Assembly: GCF_036884845.1 (NCBI RefSeq)
Contig: NZ_CP145732.1
Location: 4,092,001-4,156,000, forward strand
Source of the DNA: Pseudomonas sp. MAG733B
GTDB lineage: Bacteria; Pseudomonadota; Gammaproteobacteria; Pseudomonadales; Pseudomonadaceae
Direction of reading: 5' to 3'
Length of the DNA: 64,000 nucleotides
Within the stretch, counting starts at the first letter, position 1. Each line of letters starts with the position of its first letter. The notes under the pieces were generated by a model. It had not been told where the DNA came from and made no database searches. It worked only from the letters and a program-made list of their open reading frames with translations. The position numbers and the translations under genes were made by a program. Positions 1 through 8,807 of the stretch are shown in pieces.

Positions 1-558
1 AGGAGCCCTTACAGATAAGGACGGAAAAGGAAGAGAAATACTATTATTAGACCCCGATCCATTCAGTTCCTCTATGACATCCACGAGCCCCTTCAAGTCC
101 CCTTGAAGTCTCCCCTCCGCTGCCTGAAGAACTCGACTACCAGCGCTCACAGCCTTCGCCTGAGGGACCGTTAAGGGCACCGTGCGGGCGATTTCCAACA
201 GATCTTCACGAAGGTCCGAATAGACCTGACCCAGCCCCATGTCCTCACGATCCCACACCGATCCGGTCGCCAAGGCATCCTCAGCGATCTCCTTGAGGCG
301 CTCCCTTAGTTGTTCCCAAGTGGCCTCAGGGTTGTCGAGGTGGAAGGTTCTGAGTGTGGTCAGCAAGTGCTTAGCGGTGGTCATAGCAATAGGTCGATCC
401 GTGGTGCGCAATGAGAGCTGAACAGCGTCCGTACAGGACCCTTGAAGTCGAACGCGCAGAGTGTATCGCCCCTGTCGACGATAGATCCAAGGCTTAGCGA
501 GTTGTGACAGTTTGTGGCGGTTTGTGACAGTGCTGCCCTGAGGTGGGAGGTGGTTCAT
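1..558 (-). CDS. Site-specific (phage-type) integrase, N-terminal part; runs off the window
   Basis: An uninterrupted reading frame of 186 codons runs leftwards from an ATG at 558 and is still open at base 1, so the C-terminal catalytic domain lies outside the window. Around residues 23-36 the protein reads KPWIYRRQGRYTLR, followed by a basic strand and a polar helical stretch (LRTTDRPIAMTTAKHLL). This is the layout of the N-terminal arm found in phage and island tyrosine recombinases of pseudomonads (DUF6538-like). No catalytic R-H-R-Y residues are in the visible part, so recombinase activity is inferred. Codon use is less GC-biased than in the neighbouring core genes. The window therefore starts at the edge of an integrated element or its remnant. 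Confidence 0.75.
   Translation of the reverse strand, partial: MNHLPPQGSTVTNRHKLSQLAKPWIYRRQGRYTLRVRLQGSCTDAVQLSLRTTDRPIAMTTAKHLLTTLRTFHLDNPEATWEQLRERLKEIAEDALATGSVWDREDMGLGQVYSDLREDLLEIARTVPLTVPQAKAVSAGSRVLQAAEGRLQGDLKGLVDVIEELNGSGSNNSISLPFPSLSVRAP
502..530. repeat. Three 10-bp tandem units inside the integrase 5' end
   Basis: Bases 501-530 are three consecutive 10-mers, the outer two sharing TTGTGACAG exactly (502-510 and 522-530) and the middle one being TTTGTGGCGG. They lie inside the first codons of the integrase. Short arm-type repeats near an integrase start are sometimes recombinase or excisionase binding sites; here that is only a guess. Confidence 0.35.
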
Positions 559-820
559 GGTCAGAATCCCGTGTGCGCTGGGGTTGACCTCACTGGTCGG
601 AGTTGGACAAAAACTCCACAGGGACTCCTTAGACGATGCGCGGCATCAACGCGCGCGGGATACCACCAGCATACTCATGCGCCGGCCTTGCGACCAGCCG
701 TGAAACCTCTGGCAACAGGCGTGTAACGGGCATTTCAAACAAGCGTATGTTTTTTCATTGACAGCTCACCGCCATCCTCATAACCTCGCCAAACCTTCAA
801 CGTACCGGGATGACGCGGAC

Positions 821-1531
821 GTGGGCAGCATCTATTTGATTCGACATGGCCAGGCCTCCTTTGGTGCAGACGACTATGACGTCCTGTCGCCGACCGGTGT
901 TCGCCAGGCAGAAATTCTCGGCCAGCACCTGGCCGAACTCGGCATCAGCTTCGATCGCTGCCTGGCCGGAGACCTGCGCCGCCAGCAGCATACCGCCAAC
1001 AGCGCGCTGGAACAGTTCGCCGCCGTGGGCTTGCCGGTGCCGATCCTGGAAACCGATTCCGCCTTCAATGAATTCGATGCCGACGCGGTGATTCGCGCGT
1101 TGTTGCCCGCCATGCTGGCCGACGAACCTGAAGCCTTGGACATCCTGCGCAACGCCGCACAAAACCGTGCCGAGTTTCAGCGCATCTTCGCCCTGATCAT
1201 CGAGCGCTGGCTGGCCGGCACCTACGACACACCGGGCCTGGAGAGCTGGCTGGGTTTCGTCGAGCGCGTCCAGGCTGGATTGCACCGCATCCTCGAACAG
1301 GCCGACAACACGCAGAAAATCGCCGTGTTCACTTCCGGCGGCACCATCACCGCCCTGCTCCACCTCATTACGCAAATGCCTGCCAAACAGGCCTTTGAAT
1401 TGAACTGGCAAATCGTCAACACCTCGCTCAACCAACTCAAGTTTCGTGGTCGCGAGGTGGCCCTGGCTTCCTTCAACAGTCATGCGCACCTGCAACTGTT
1501 GAAGGCCCCGGAACTCATCACGTTTCGCTGA
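821..1531 (+). CDS. Histidine phosphatase superfamily protein
   Basis: About 236 residues beginning at GTG 821 (GSIYLIRHGQASFG). The upstream in-frame ATG at 758 would add 21 residues that do not resemble the family, so the GTG is preferred, although no strong ribosome site precedes it. The N-terminal LIRHG carries the phospho-accepting histidine, and GDLRRQQHTA and the acidic FNEFDAD segment fit the phosphoglycerate-mutase-like fold. The usual second catalytic histidine (HGG) is replaced by serine in FTSGGTI, so the substrate and even phosphatase activity are uncertain. It stands alone, followed 78 bp later by an SCP2-domain gene on the same strand. Confidence 0.8.
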   Translation: MGSIYLIRHGQASFGADDYDVLSPTGVRQAEILGQHLAELGISFDRCLAGDLRRQQHTANSALEQFAAVGLPVPILETDSAFNEFDADAVIRALLPAMLADEPEALDILRNAAQNRAEFQRIFALIIERWLAGTYDTPGLESWLGFVERVQAGLHRILEQADNTQKIAVFTSGGTITALLHLITQMPAKQAFELNWQIVNTSLNQLKFRGREVALASFNSHAHLQLLKAPELITFR

Positions 1532-1609
1532 GTCCGGACTATTGTGACCCTGGCTGTAATCACCCTGCTCTTATTACCCTGCTTTAAATACCAGAAAAAG
1601 GATCAAACC

Positions 1610-1924
1610 ATGACCTCCGTAGCAGATGCCGTACAAGCAATGAAAGCCAAGTTCAACCCAGCCGCCGCTGCCGGTCTGGACCTGGTCTTCGGTTTCCGCA
1701 TCGACGACACCAAGAACTTCTCGCTGGTCGTCAAGGACAGCACCTGCGAGCTGCTGGAAGGCGAAAACCCTGACGCCCAGGTCACTCTGGTGATGGACGG
1801 CGAAACCCTGGAAGGTATCGTCAGCGGCGAAACCGACGGCATGCAAGCCTTCATGGGCGGCAAACTGCGCGCTGAAGGCGACATGATGCTGGCGATGAAA
1901 CTGTCCGAGCTGTTCCCGTCGTAA
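1610..1924 (+). CDS. SCP2 sterol-binding domain protein
   Basis: A 104-residue protein starting at ATG 1610, preceded by AAGGA eight bases upstream; the longer open frame to 1544 lacks a ribosome site and adds a non-homologous tail. The sequence is a single SCP2-like alpha/beta lipid-binding domain: an N-terminal helix, the FGFRIDD and FSLVVKD strands, PDAQVTLVMDGETL, and a C-terminal helix ending in MKLSELF. Such stand-alone SCP2 proteins are cytosolic and thought to hold acyl or sterol-like lipids; the ligand is not known. A rho-independent terminator follows 36 bp after the stop. Confidence 0.88.
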   Translation: MTSVADAVQAMKAKFNPAAAAGLDLVFGFRIDDTKNFSLVVKDSTCELLEGENPDAQVTLVMDGETLEGIVSGETDGMQAFMGGKLRAEGDMMLAMKLSELFPS

Positions 1925-1960
1925 GACGGAGCTTCTCAGTTAGCGATTCTGTTGCACACG

Positions 1961-1985
1961 AAACCCGCCCCTTGTGGCGGGTTTT
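1961..1985 (+). terminator. Rho-independent terminator after the SCP2 gene
   Basis: Perfect inverted repeat AAACCCGCC / GGCGGGTTT with a 7-base loop, followed by a short T-rich run. It is close to symmetric and also sits 33 bp past the end of the convergent glycosidase gene, so it may serve both. Confidence 0.85.
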
Positions 1986-2018
1986 GTCGTTTTCGAGGCA
2001 GCGACGGTCCAACCGGGA

Positions 2019-4649
2019 TCAAGGCTGTAACAACAACGCCACCAACGCACTCCACCCTGTCTGGTGACTGGCCCCCAGACCACGGCCGGTTTCACCGTGA
2101 AAATACTCATGAAACAACACCAGGTCACGGCTGGCAGGGTCAGCCTGCAGTTGCGCATACGCCGCCATCGATGGTCGGTTGCCCTCTTCATCGCGCAAGA
2201 ACAGTCGGGTCAGACGCTGGCTCAGGCTGTCGGCCACCTCCTCCAGTGAGGCCAGAAAACCTGATCCCGTGGGGTATTCCACCGAAAAATTCTGATCGTA
2301 GTAGCGGTGGAACTCGCGCAAGGACTCGATCAGCATGTAGTTGATCGGCATCCACACCGGTCCGCGCCAGTTGGAGTTGCCGCCATACAGCCGTGAGTCA
2401 GACTCCCCCGGCTGGTAACGGGCACAGAACCGGTCACCATTGATCTGCGCGCCGAAGGGCTGGTCAGCAAATGCTTTGGACAGCGAGCGAATGCCAAAGC
2501 CAGAGAGAAACTCATCTTCACCCAGCATGCGTTTGAGCAAATCCTTGGTACGTTCGCCACGCAGCAGGGCCAGCAGAAACCGGTTGCCTTCACCCGGCTC
2601 GGTCCAGCGCGAAACCAGGCTCGCCAGATCCGGTCGATGGCGCATAAATCCCAGCAAGCGCTCGCGCAAACCCGGCAATCCCTCGTGTTCCTGCTGCTCA
2701 AGCACTTGCACGGCAAACAGCGGCATCAGCCCAACGATGGAGCGCAGGCGAAGCGGCTCGTTGACACCGTCCGGGCGATGCAGCACGTCATAGAAAAACC
2801 GGTCCTGCTCATCCCACAAACCTTCGGCGTCGGAGTCGACTTTATTGATCGCACCGGCGATGTAGAGAAAATGCTCGAAGAACTTCACCGCGATGTCGAC
2901 GTACACACTGTTGCGCTTGGCCAACTCAAGGGCGATGCGCATCAGGTCCAACGCATAGGCAGCGACCCACGCCGTGCCATCGGCCTGATCGAGTTCGTAG
3001 CCGGGTGGCAATGTCGACGAGCGATCAAACAACGCGATGTTATCCAGACCAAGAAACCCTCCCTGGAAAAGATTGCGACCCTCCGCGTCCTTGCGATTGA
3101 CCCACCAGGAAAAATTCAACAGCAATTTATGGAAAATCCGCTCGAGGAAATCCATGTCTCCTACCCCGGTCAGCCGCTTGTCCTGCTGATACACGCGCCA
3201 ACAGGCCCACGCGTGGACCGGCGGGTTGGCATCGTCGAAGCGCCATTCATAGGCCGGTAACTGGCCATTGGGGTGCATGAAGCGATCTTTGACCAGCAGC
3301 AACAATTGATGCTTGGCAAACTCCGGATCGATCAGCGCGAAGGCCACCGCCTGAAAGCCCAGGTCCCACGAGGCGTACCACGGATATTCCCAGGTGTCGG
3401 GCATGGAGACGATGTCAAAATTCGACAGGTGCCGCCAATGGGTGTTGCGAATGTGCGAGCGTCCGGACGGCGGCGCAGGTTGTCCCGGATCGCCGTCGAG
3501 CCACTGATTGACGTCGAAATAATAAAGTTGCTTTGACCACAGCAATCCGGCCAGCGCTTGGCGTTGTACGTTGCGCGCATCGGGGTTGTTGATTCCACGT
3601 TGCAGCGCTGCATAGAACCCGTCGGCCTCGGCGCGCCGACGCTTGAACAGCGCCTTCGCGTCCACTTCAGCTGAACCCGACCGGGCGAAACGCAGATAAA
3701 CGCTGCGACTTTGGCCACCCTCGAATGCCAGTACAAAATGCGCCGCCACCCGTGTGCCAGCGTCACGGCGGATCGCGGCGTCGATGCCATCGACCACAAA
3801 GTCGTTGATCCCGTCCTTGTACGGACCGGCCGCCGCCACACCATCAAGTTTCGGGAAATTTCTCTGGTTTTCGCAGAACAGCCACTCGCAATCTTCCTCG
3901 CCCCAGGCCGTGGCCTGCCGATCTGCCAGTTGCGGATGCCGGGCCAGAACCTGATCGCCGGCCAGTGTCAGGCTCGGTTTCTGCCCGTCGACCACCCAGC
4001 TCCAGGTGTTGCGCGCCCAGAGCTGAGGCAATACGTGCAAACGCGCCGGCTGATCGGCGCGGTTGTGCACCGTGACACACATGAAGATGTCGTCGGGCGA
4101 GTGTTTGGCGTACTCCACTGTTACGTCGAAGTATCGGTTGTCCTCGAACACGCCGGTATCGAGAATCTCGTACTCGGTATCGGTCAGTCCACGCCGGGCG
4201 TTTTCCGCGATCAGGTCGGCGTAGGGAAATTCGGCCTGAGGGTATTTGTAGAGCATGCGCATGTAGGCATGGCTCGGCACGCCATCGACATAAAAATACA
4301 GCTCCTTGACGTCTTCGCCGTGGTTGCCTTCGGTGTTGTTCAGGCCGAACAGACGTTCCTTGAGAATCGGGTCGCGCTCGTTCCACAGCCCCAATCCCAG
4401 GCACCAGTGCTGAGCCTTGTCAGAAAACCCCGCCAGCCCGTCCTCGCCCCAGCGATAAGCGCGACTGCGGGCATGGTCGTGGGGAAAATAGCGCCAGGCA
4501 TCGCCATCGGCGCTGTAGTCCTCGCGCACCGTGCCCCACTGACGTTCACTCAGATACGGCCCCCATTCGCGCCAGGCATCGGCCTCGCTGCCGAGCAGAC
4601 GCTGGCCTTCGACGGTGCCTTGGATGTTCGCAGCGGGTTTGGCGGTCAT
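2019..4649 (-). CDS. Large MGH1/GH63-type glycoside hydrolase
   Basis: An 876-residue cytosolic protein without a signal peptide. The N-terminal half has a beta-sandwich-like region with LSERQWGTVREDYSADGD, and the C-terminal half is an (alpha/alpha)6 toroid with characteristic stretches such as SWDLGFQAVAFALIDP, YGGNSNWRGPVWMPINY and a late GWSALVALL. This matches the MGH1-like/GH63 group, which includes alpha-glucosidases acting on mannosyl- or glucosyl-glycerate and trehalose-like compatible solutes; the substrate here is not deducible. It is transcribed divergently from a LysR regulator across a 124-bp gap, suggesting possible control by that regulator. Confidence 0.82.
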   Translation of the reverse strand: MTAKPAANIQGTVEGQRLLGSEADAWREWGPYLSERQWGTVREDYSADGDAWRYFPHDHARSRAYRWGEDGLAGFSDKAQHWCLGLGLWNERDPILKERLFGLNNTEGNHGEDVKELYFYVDGVPSHAYMRMLYKYPQAEFPYADLIAENARRGLTDTEYEILDTGVFEDNRYFDVTVEYAKHSPDDIFMCVTVHNRADQPARLHVLPQLWARNTWSWVVDGQKPSLTLAGDQVLARHPQLADRQATAWGEEDCEWLFCENQRNFPKLDGVAAAGPYKDGINDFVVDGIDAAIRRDAGTRVAAHFVLAFEGGQSRSVYLRFARSGSAEVDAKALFKRRRAEADGFYAALQRGINNPDARNVQRQALAGLLWSKQLYYFDVNQWLDGDPGQPAPPSGRSHIRNTHWRHLSNFDIVSMPDTWEYPWYASWDLGFQAVAFALIDPEFAKHQLLLLVKDRFMHPNGQLPAYEWRFDDANPPVHAWACWRVYQQDKRLTGVGDMDFLERIFHKLLLNFSWWVNRKDAEGRNLFQGGFLGLDNIALFDRSSTLPPGYELDQADGTAWVAAYALDLMRIALELAKRNSVYVDIAVKFFEHFLYIAGAINKVDSDAEGLWDEQDRFFYDVLHRPDGVNEPLRLRSIVGLMPLFAVQVLEQQEHEGLPGLRERLLGFMRHRPDLASLVSRWTEPGEGNRFLLALLRGERTKDLLKRMLGEDEFLSGFGIRSLSKAFADQPFGAQINGDRFCARYQPGESDSRLYGGNSNWRGPVWMPINYMLIESLREFHRYYDQNFSVEYPTGSGFLASLEEVADSLSQRLTRLFLRDEEGNRPSMAAYAQLQADPASRDLVLFHEYFHGETGRGLGASHQTGWSALVALLLQP

Positions 4650-4773
4650 GGCGGGGCCGTTGGGCGAGAGACCGTTGCAGTGTAGTGCCTCGGCTGACCG
4701 CTTGACTGAACACCAACGTAGCAGCTGGCGTCACCTGCTCTTACAATGCAGCACTTCCCCAACCGGCCACCCC

Positions 4774-5637
4774 ATGGACATCGACCTCGCCCGCACCTTC
4801 CTGGAAATCGTCCGCCACGGCAGCCTTGCAGCCGCCGCCGAGAAACTCCACGTCACCCAGACCGCGATCACCGCTCGGGTGCAGAAACTCGAAAGCCAAT
4901 TGGGCAGCACGCTATTCGTGCGCAACCGTGCCGGGGCGCGGCTGACGCCCAATGGCGAGGCCTTCGTGGTGTACGCCAATCAACTGGTGGAAACCTGGGA
5001 AGCGGCGCGACGGGACCTGCCGTTGCCCGAGGGTTACCACGACGTGTTGCACATCGGTGGCGAGGTCAGTCTGTGCAACCCGCTGATGCTCAGTTGGGCC
5101 GGCGAGTTACGAGAGAAAATTCCCAGCCATGCCTTGCGCATGGAGATCCGCGACGGCGAAAACCTGCTGCGCCAACTGGAACTGGGGGTTCTGGATGCGG
5201 CACTGGTCTATCAGCCCGAGTACTGGCCGCGCCTGCAAGTCGAGCAGATTCTGGAGGAAAAACTCATCCTCGTACGGCTACCCGGTCACCCCGATCCTTA
5301 CGTGTACATCGACTGGGGCCCGGATTTCCGTCGCCAACACGATGCCGCGTTGCCGGAAAAAGCCAAAGCTGCCCTGAGTTTCAACCTCGGTCCACTGGCC
5401 TTGCAGTACATTCTGGAGAATGGCGGCAGCGGCTACTTCCGCACCCGCGTCGTGCAGAGTTACCTGGAAAGCGGCGTGCTGGAGCAGGTGCCCAAGGCCC
5501 CGGAATTCAGCTACCCGACCTACCTGGTTTATTCCCGCGATCGCGATTCGGAAACCCTGCAGCGAGCCTTCGATCTACTGCGCGAAGTGATCCGGTCCGA
5601 TGATGACTGGTCGCAACGCTGGAACCCGCTGACCTGA
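4774..5637 (+). CDS. LysR-family transcriptional regulator
   Basis: A 287-residue protein beginning MDIDLARTFLEIVRHGSLA, the standard LysR winged-helix start; the longer frame upstream overlaps the divergent glycosidase and is not needed. Helix-turn-helix residues are about 2-60 (AAEKLHVTQTAITARVQKLE), with the periplasmic-binding-like effector domain from about residue 90 onward. It lies 124 bp from the divergently transcribed GH63-like hydrolase, the usual LysR-target arrangement, and 106 bp before the hydroxylase gene. Its effector is unknown. Confidence 0.9.
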   Translation: MDIDLARTFLEIVRHGSLAAAAEKLHVTQTAITARVQKLESQLGSTLFVRNRAGARLTPNGEAFVVYANQLVETWEAARRDLPLPEGYHDVLHIGGEVSLCNPLMLSWAGELREKIPSHALRMEIRDGENLLRQLELGVLDAALVYQPEYWPRLQVEQILEEKLILVRLPGHPDPYVYIDWGPDFRRQHDAALPEKAKAALSFNLGPLALQYILENGGSGYFRTRVVQSYLESGVLEQVPKAPEFSYPTYLVYSRDRDSETLQRAFDLLREVIRSDDDWSQRWNPLT

Positions 5638-5743
5638 ATCCGCTTTGCACCGGATCATGGCAGTTGTGTCCTCAAGGTTCGGCCCGCCAAAACGCCGGAA
5701 TCGTCTAATCTGCTGGAGATAACAATAACGACAGGTGATTGCA

Positions 5744-6889
5744 GTGAGGCAGACCACCGAAGCATTCCGCAGCCGTTACCGCGCCAACATCCATCCGCTC
5801 TACAACCCCTGGCTGCACGGCACCTTTGTGCTGTTGTTCGGCCTGTTGTCCATCGCCGCATTCTGGAGCACCGTGCAGCAGGTGCAACCGCTGGAGTGGC
5901 TGGCGGTGCCGCTGACCTTGCTGTTTTTCAACCTCGGCATTTACATGGTGCATCGGCACCTGGGCCATCACAAAAAAGCCTTCGCGCGGATGTTCTACGC
6001 ACGCCACGCCGGTGACCATCACAGTTTTTTCGCCCCCGGGCACATGACCTACGACAGCGCCCGTGACTGGCGGGTGATCCTGTTTCCGGCCTGGCTGATC
6101 GTGTTGCACACACTGGTCATCAGCCTGCCGATCTGGTGGTTGCTCAAGCAGTTCGATGCCAATGTCGCCGGGCTGGTCGGCGGTTGCCTGGTGCTCGGTT
6201 ACCTGACCTATGAGGTGTTTCACGCCTGTGAACATCTGCCGCCGCACAATCCGTTGACGCGCCTGCCGTGGATTCGCCAGATGCGTCGCCTGCATGAGCT
6301 GCATCACCGCCGCGAGATGATGCAGGAGCGCAATTTCAACATCGTTTTTCCGTTGATGGATTACCTGTTCGGCACCCTCTACTGGGAACCGGAACACGCC
6401 ACCCCGTACCTGACGAGAACGCCCATGACCCGCATGCAGCACCAGATCGAGATTGCCGGAACCCCCATCGACGTACTCGCCTACGCCAGCACCGTGACCC
6501 GTTGGCCGGAATGGCATCCATCGTCGCTCAAGATCAATGGCCAGAAAGGCTCACTGCATGCCGGCGCACGGTTCGAAGAGGACATTCGCGCCGGCGGCCG
6601 TGATGGGCATTTGAGCTGGGTGGTCGACGAGTATTTGCCCGGGCGGCGCTGGAGTGCCCGGGCCGATGGTGATCATGGTCTGTCGTTGGTGGTGACCTAT
6701 GAATGCGCGGCCGAGGGGACTGGCACGCGATTCGTTCGTACCCTCGAATACCAGTTCAGTGGCCTGGGGATGCGCGTGGCCAATGCACTGCTGCTCAAGC
6801 GGCGGATCGATCGCGAGTCGGCCGAATCGATGCTGGCCCTGCGCGAAATGGCGCAAAAGCATCTGGCGCAATCGGGAGTCAATGCGTGA
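5744..6889 (+). CDS. Fatty acid hydroxylase/sterol desaturase fused to SRPBCC domain
   Basis: About 381 residues. The N-terminal two thirds have several membrane segments (for example LHGTFVLLFGLLSIAAF and VILFPAWLIVLHTLVI) and the histidine clusters of the di-iron hydroxylase superfamily: HRHLGHH, GDHHSFF, HACEHLPPH and LHELHHRR. From about residue 225 the sequence changes to a soluble START/SRPBCC-like domain (QIEIAGTPIDVLAYASTVTRWPEWHP). The likely role is hydroxylation or desaturation of a lipid held by the fused domain. GTG 5744 is preferred because AGGTG lies just upstream; GTG 5735 is possible. The stop overlaps the next gene's start. Confidence 0.8.
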   Translation: MRQTTEAFRSRYRANIHPLYNPWLHGTFVLLFGLLSIAAFWSTVQQVQPLEWLAVPLTLLFFNLGIYMVHRHLGHHKKAFARMFYARHAGDHHSFFAPGHMTYDSARDWRVILFPAWLIVLHTLVISLPIWWLLKQFDANVAGLVGGCLVLGYLTYEVFHACEHLPPHNPLTRLPWIRQMRRLHELHHRREMMQERNFNIVFPLMDYLFGTLYWEPEHATPYLTRTPMTRMQHQIEIAGTPIDVLAYASTVTRWPEWHPSSLKINGQKGSLHAGARFEEDIRAGGRDGHLSWVVDEYLPGRRWSARADGDHGLSLVVTYECAAEGTGTRFVRTLEYQFSGLGMRVANALLLKRRIDRESAESMLALREMAQKHLAQSGVNA

Positions 6890-7974
6890 GTCGATTCATC
6901 AGGTTCCGCCATTGGCTGCTGCTGGTGATCATCGCCATCGGCGCATTCCTGCTGCTGATGCCGACCAAAGTGCAACCGGTGGCCTGGACGCCGCCGCCCG
7001 CACCCTCCCTCACCAGCGGCGTTTATGCCGATAACACGCGACTCAAGGGCGTGGAACGGGTCGGCGCCGCAGACATCGACGGCCCCGAAGCGCTGCTGCT
7101 GGAAAACGATACATTGATCACCGGCTTGCATGACGGCCGGCTGATCCGCACCAGTCTCGACGGCAAGGTCACCAAAGTTTTGGCCGACACCGGTGGTCGG
7201 CCGTTGGGGCTGGCCCGTCATCCCAATGGCTTGCTGGTGATCGCCGATGCGGTCAAGGGTTTGCTGTCGCTCGACGCCCAGGGTCGACTGGTAGCGATGA
7301 CTACCGAGGCCAACGGCGTGCCCTTCGGTTTTACCGACGACGTGGCCATCGACAAACCCGGTCACTACGCCTATTTCAGTGACGCTTCCAGCCGCTTCGG
7401 CTACGGCAAGGACGGCGAGGCGATCATCGAGCACGGTGGCGACGGTCGTTTGCTGCGTTACGACTTCCAGACCGGCAAGACTTCGGTGTTGCTGGATAAG
7501 CTGGAGTTTGCCAACGGCGTCACGCTGGGGCCGGACGATGCCTTTGTGCTGGTCAACGAAACCGGCGCCTATCGCATCAGTCGCTACTGGCTGAGCGGAC
7601 CGAAAGCCGGCACCCACGATGTGTTTATCGATAACCTGCCCGGTTTGCCGGACAACCTGTCATTCAACGGCCGCGACCGCTTCTGGGTCGCCTTGTATGC
7701 ACCGCGCAATGCCTTGCTGGATGCCACGGCGGAGCACCCATTCGTTCGCAAGATGATCGTGCGGGCCATGACCGTCCTGCCCAAACCGGTAGAAAAACGC
7801 GCCTTCGCATTGGGGCTGGATGTTGAGGGCAAAGTCATCGCCAATCTGCAGGATAGTAGCGACGGCAACTATTCCCCAATCACGACGGTGAGGGAGTATG
7901 GCGACTGGTTGTATTTCGGATCGCTGAAGGCGAAGAACATGGCTCGATTGCCGTTGACCACCGCATTGCAATAA
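6886..7974 (+). CDS. SMP-30/strictosidine-synthase-like beta-propeller, membrane-anchored
   Basis: A 362-residue protein from GTG 6886, overlapping the hydroxylase stop in the four bases GTGA, so the two are translationally coupled. An N-terminal hydrophobic anchor (WLLLVIIAIGAFLLLM) precedes a six-bladed-propeller sequence with GPEALLLENDTLITGLHDG, GRPLGLARHPNG, FADGVTLG-like (FANGVTLGPDD) and GLPDNLSFNGRDRFWV motifs, typical of strictosidine-synthase/APMAP-type lactonases and esterases. Coupling to a fused hydroxylase suggests the two act on the same lipid or lactone, but neither substrate can be read from sequence. A REPIN follows 14 bp after the stop. Confidence 0.82.
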   Translation: MSRFIRFRHWLLLVIIAIGAFLLLMPTKVQPVAWTPPPAPSLTSGVYADNTRLKGVERVGAADIDGPEALLLENDTLITGLHDGRLIRTSLDGKVTKVLADTGGRPLGLARHPNGLLVIADAVKGLLSLDAQGRLVAMTTEANGVPFGFTDDVAIDKPGHYAYFSDASSRFGYGKDGEAIIEHGGDGRLLRYDFQTGKTSVLLDKLEFANGVTLGPDDAFVLVNETGAYRISRYWLSGPKAGTHDVFIDNLPGLPDNLSFNGRDRFWVALYAPRNALLDATAEHPFVRKMIVRAMTVLPKPVEKRAFALGLDVEGKVIANLQDSSDGNYSPITTVREYGDWLYFGSLKAKNMARLPLTTALQ

Positions 7975-7988
7975 ACACCACAAAACCT

Positions 7989-8077
7989 TGTGGGAGCTAG
8001 CCTGCTAGCGATAGCGGAGTGTCAGACATCTGTTGATCAACTGACAGATCGCTATCGCTAGCAGGCTAGCTCCCACA
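7989..8077. repeat. REPIN (GCTAGC-type arms)
   Basis: Two 24-base REP arms in inverted orientation, beginning TGTGGGAGCTAGCCTGCTAG and ending with the complement CTAGCAGGCTAGCTCCCACA, enclose a central spacer with a second dyad (GATAGCG... CGCTATC). The RNA would form one long hairpin. It lies between the convergent ends of the propeller gene and a small minus-strand gene. Confidence 0.9.
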
Positions 8078-8095
8078 GGGTACAGGGCACAGAAT

Positions 8096-8254
8096 TCAAT
8101 TCAGATCGGAGTCGATACCCTCGTCCTCCGGCACATCATCAATGCCCGGTTCTTCTTCAGGATGTTCAGTGGTATGGGCCGGGCTTAACGGTTGCGGACG
8201 GGTCGGCATCGGGTCGAAGCCACCCTGTTCTTCACTGGGATATTTCTGTTTCAT
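8096..8254 (-). CDS. Small acidic hypothetical protein (52 aa)
   Basis: Starting at ATG 8254 with GAGGTG seven bases upstream. The protein is short, proline- and acid-rich (PSEEQGGFDPMPTRP, then HPEEEPGIDDVPEDEGID) and probably disordered. I recognise no family. It resembles in style the 74-residue protein at 9390-9614 and the 101-residue one at 56890-57195, and sits with other small proteins beside the stressosome operon. It has no membrane segment or cysteine. Confidence 0.65.
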   Translation of the reverse strand: MKQKYPSEEQGGFDPMPTRPQPLSPAHTTEHPEEEPGIDDVPEDEGIDSDLN

Positions 8255-8365
8255 GAGGCACCTCGCCTGCCGCCCGTCTTGTCGGGTTCTGAACATTCGA
8301 GGTGCCGGTTCTTATCGCCGTTCCAACTTTTCAGTCACCGGTCGTCGGTGACTCATGACCAGGGG

Positions 8366-8599
8366 TCAGGACGGCGACTGCAGTTGTTTGACGATCTTGT
8401 CCTTGACCTCCAGGCGCTTCGCCTTGAGCTTTGTCACCGCGTCATCGCTGGATTTGGCTTGCTCCGCCTTCACCACCTCGGCATCTGCCAGGGAATACTT
8501 GTTGATCAGCGAATCCAATAACGGATCCTTGGTGCGTTTCTGCTGGATTTCTTCCTTTGTGCAACTCAGGTCCTGATAAAGGTCATGGGACACCGGCAT
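8366..8599 (-). CDS. YdcH/DUF465-family small coiled-coil protein
   Basis: A 77-residue protein from ATG 8599, which is preceded by a perfect GGAGGTG ribosome site. It reads as two amphipathic helices (SCTKEEIQQKRTKDPLLDSL and VVKAEQAKSSDDAVTKLKAK) with a charged turn, ending KDKIVKQLQSPS; the length and layout match the DUF465/YdcH group of helical-hairpin proteins. Function of the family is not established. It is divergent from the DUF4142 gene across a 208-bp gap that must hold both promoters. Confidence 0.7.
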   Translation of the reverse strand: MPVSHDLYQDLSCTKEEIQQKRTKDPLLDSLINKYSLADAEVVKAEQAKSSDDAVTKLKAKRLEVKDKIVKQLQSPS

Positions 8600-8807
8600 G
8601 GAACACCTCCGTTTGTTGATCGGTAGCAAACGCGACTGATTGCGTTCGCCAACTATCAGAATGGCCTCGGTTGGCCGGTTCTGTCGACCATCTGTCAGAC
8701 CAGCGGTGTCCATTCGTCGTCCTCCGGCAAATGCGATAAAACCTTTCCCCAGGCGCCGGCCTCCACTAATTAACGATCACCGTGATCATCTGCGTGGAGA
8801 AGCACCA

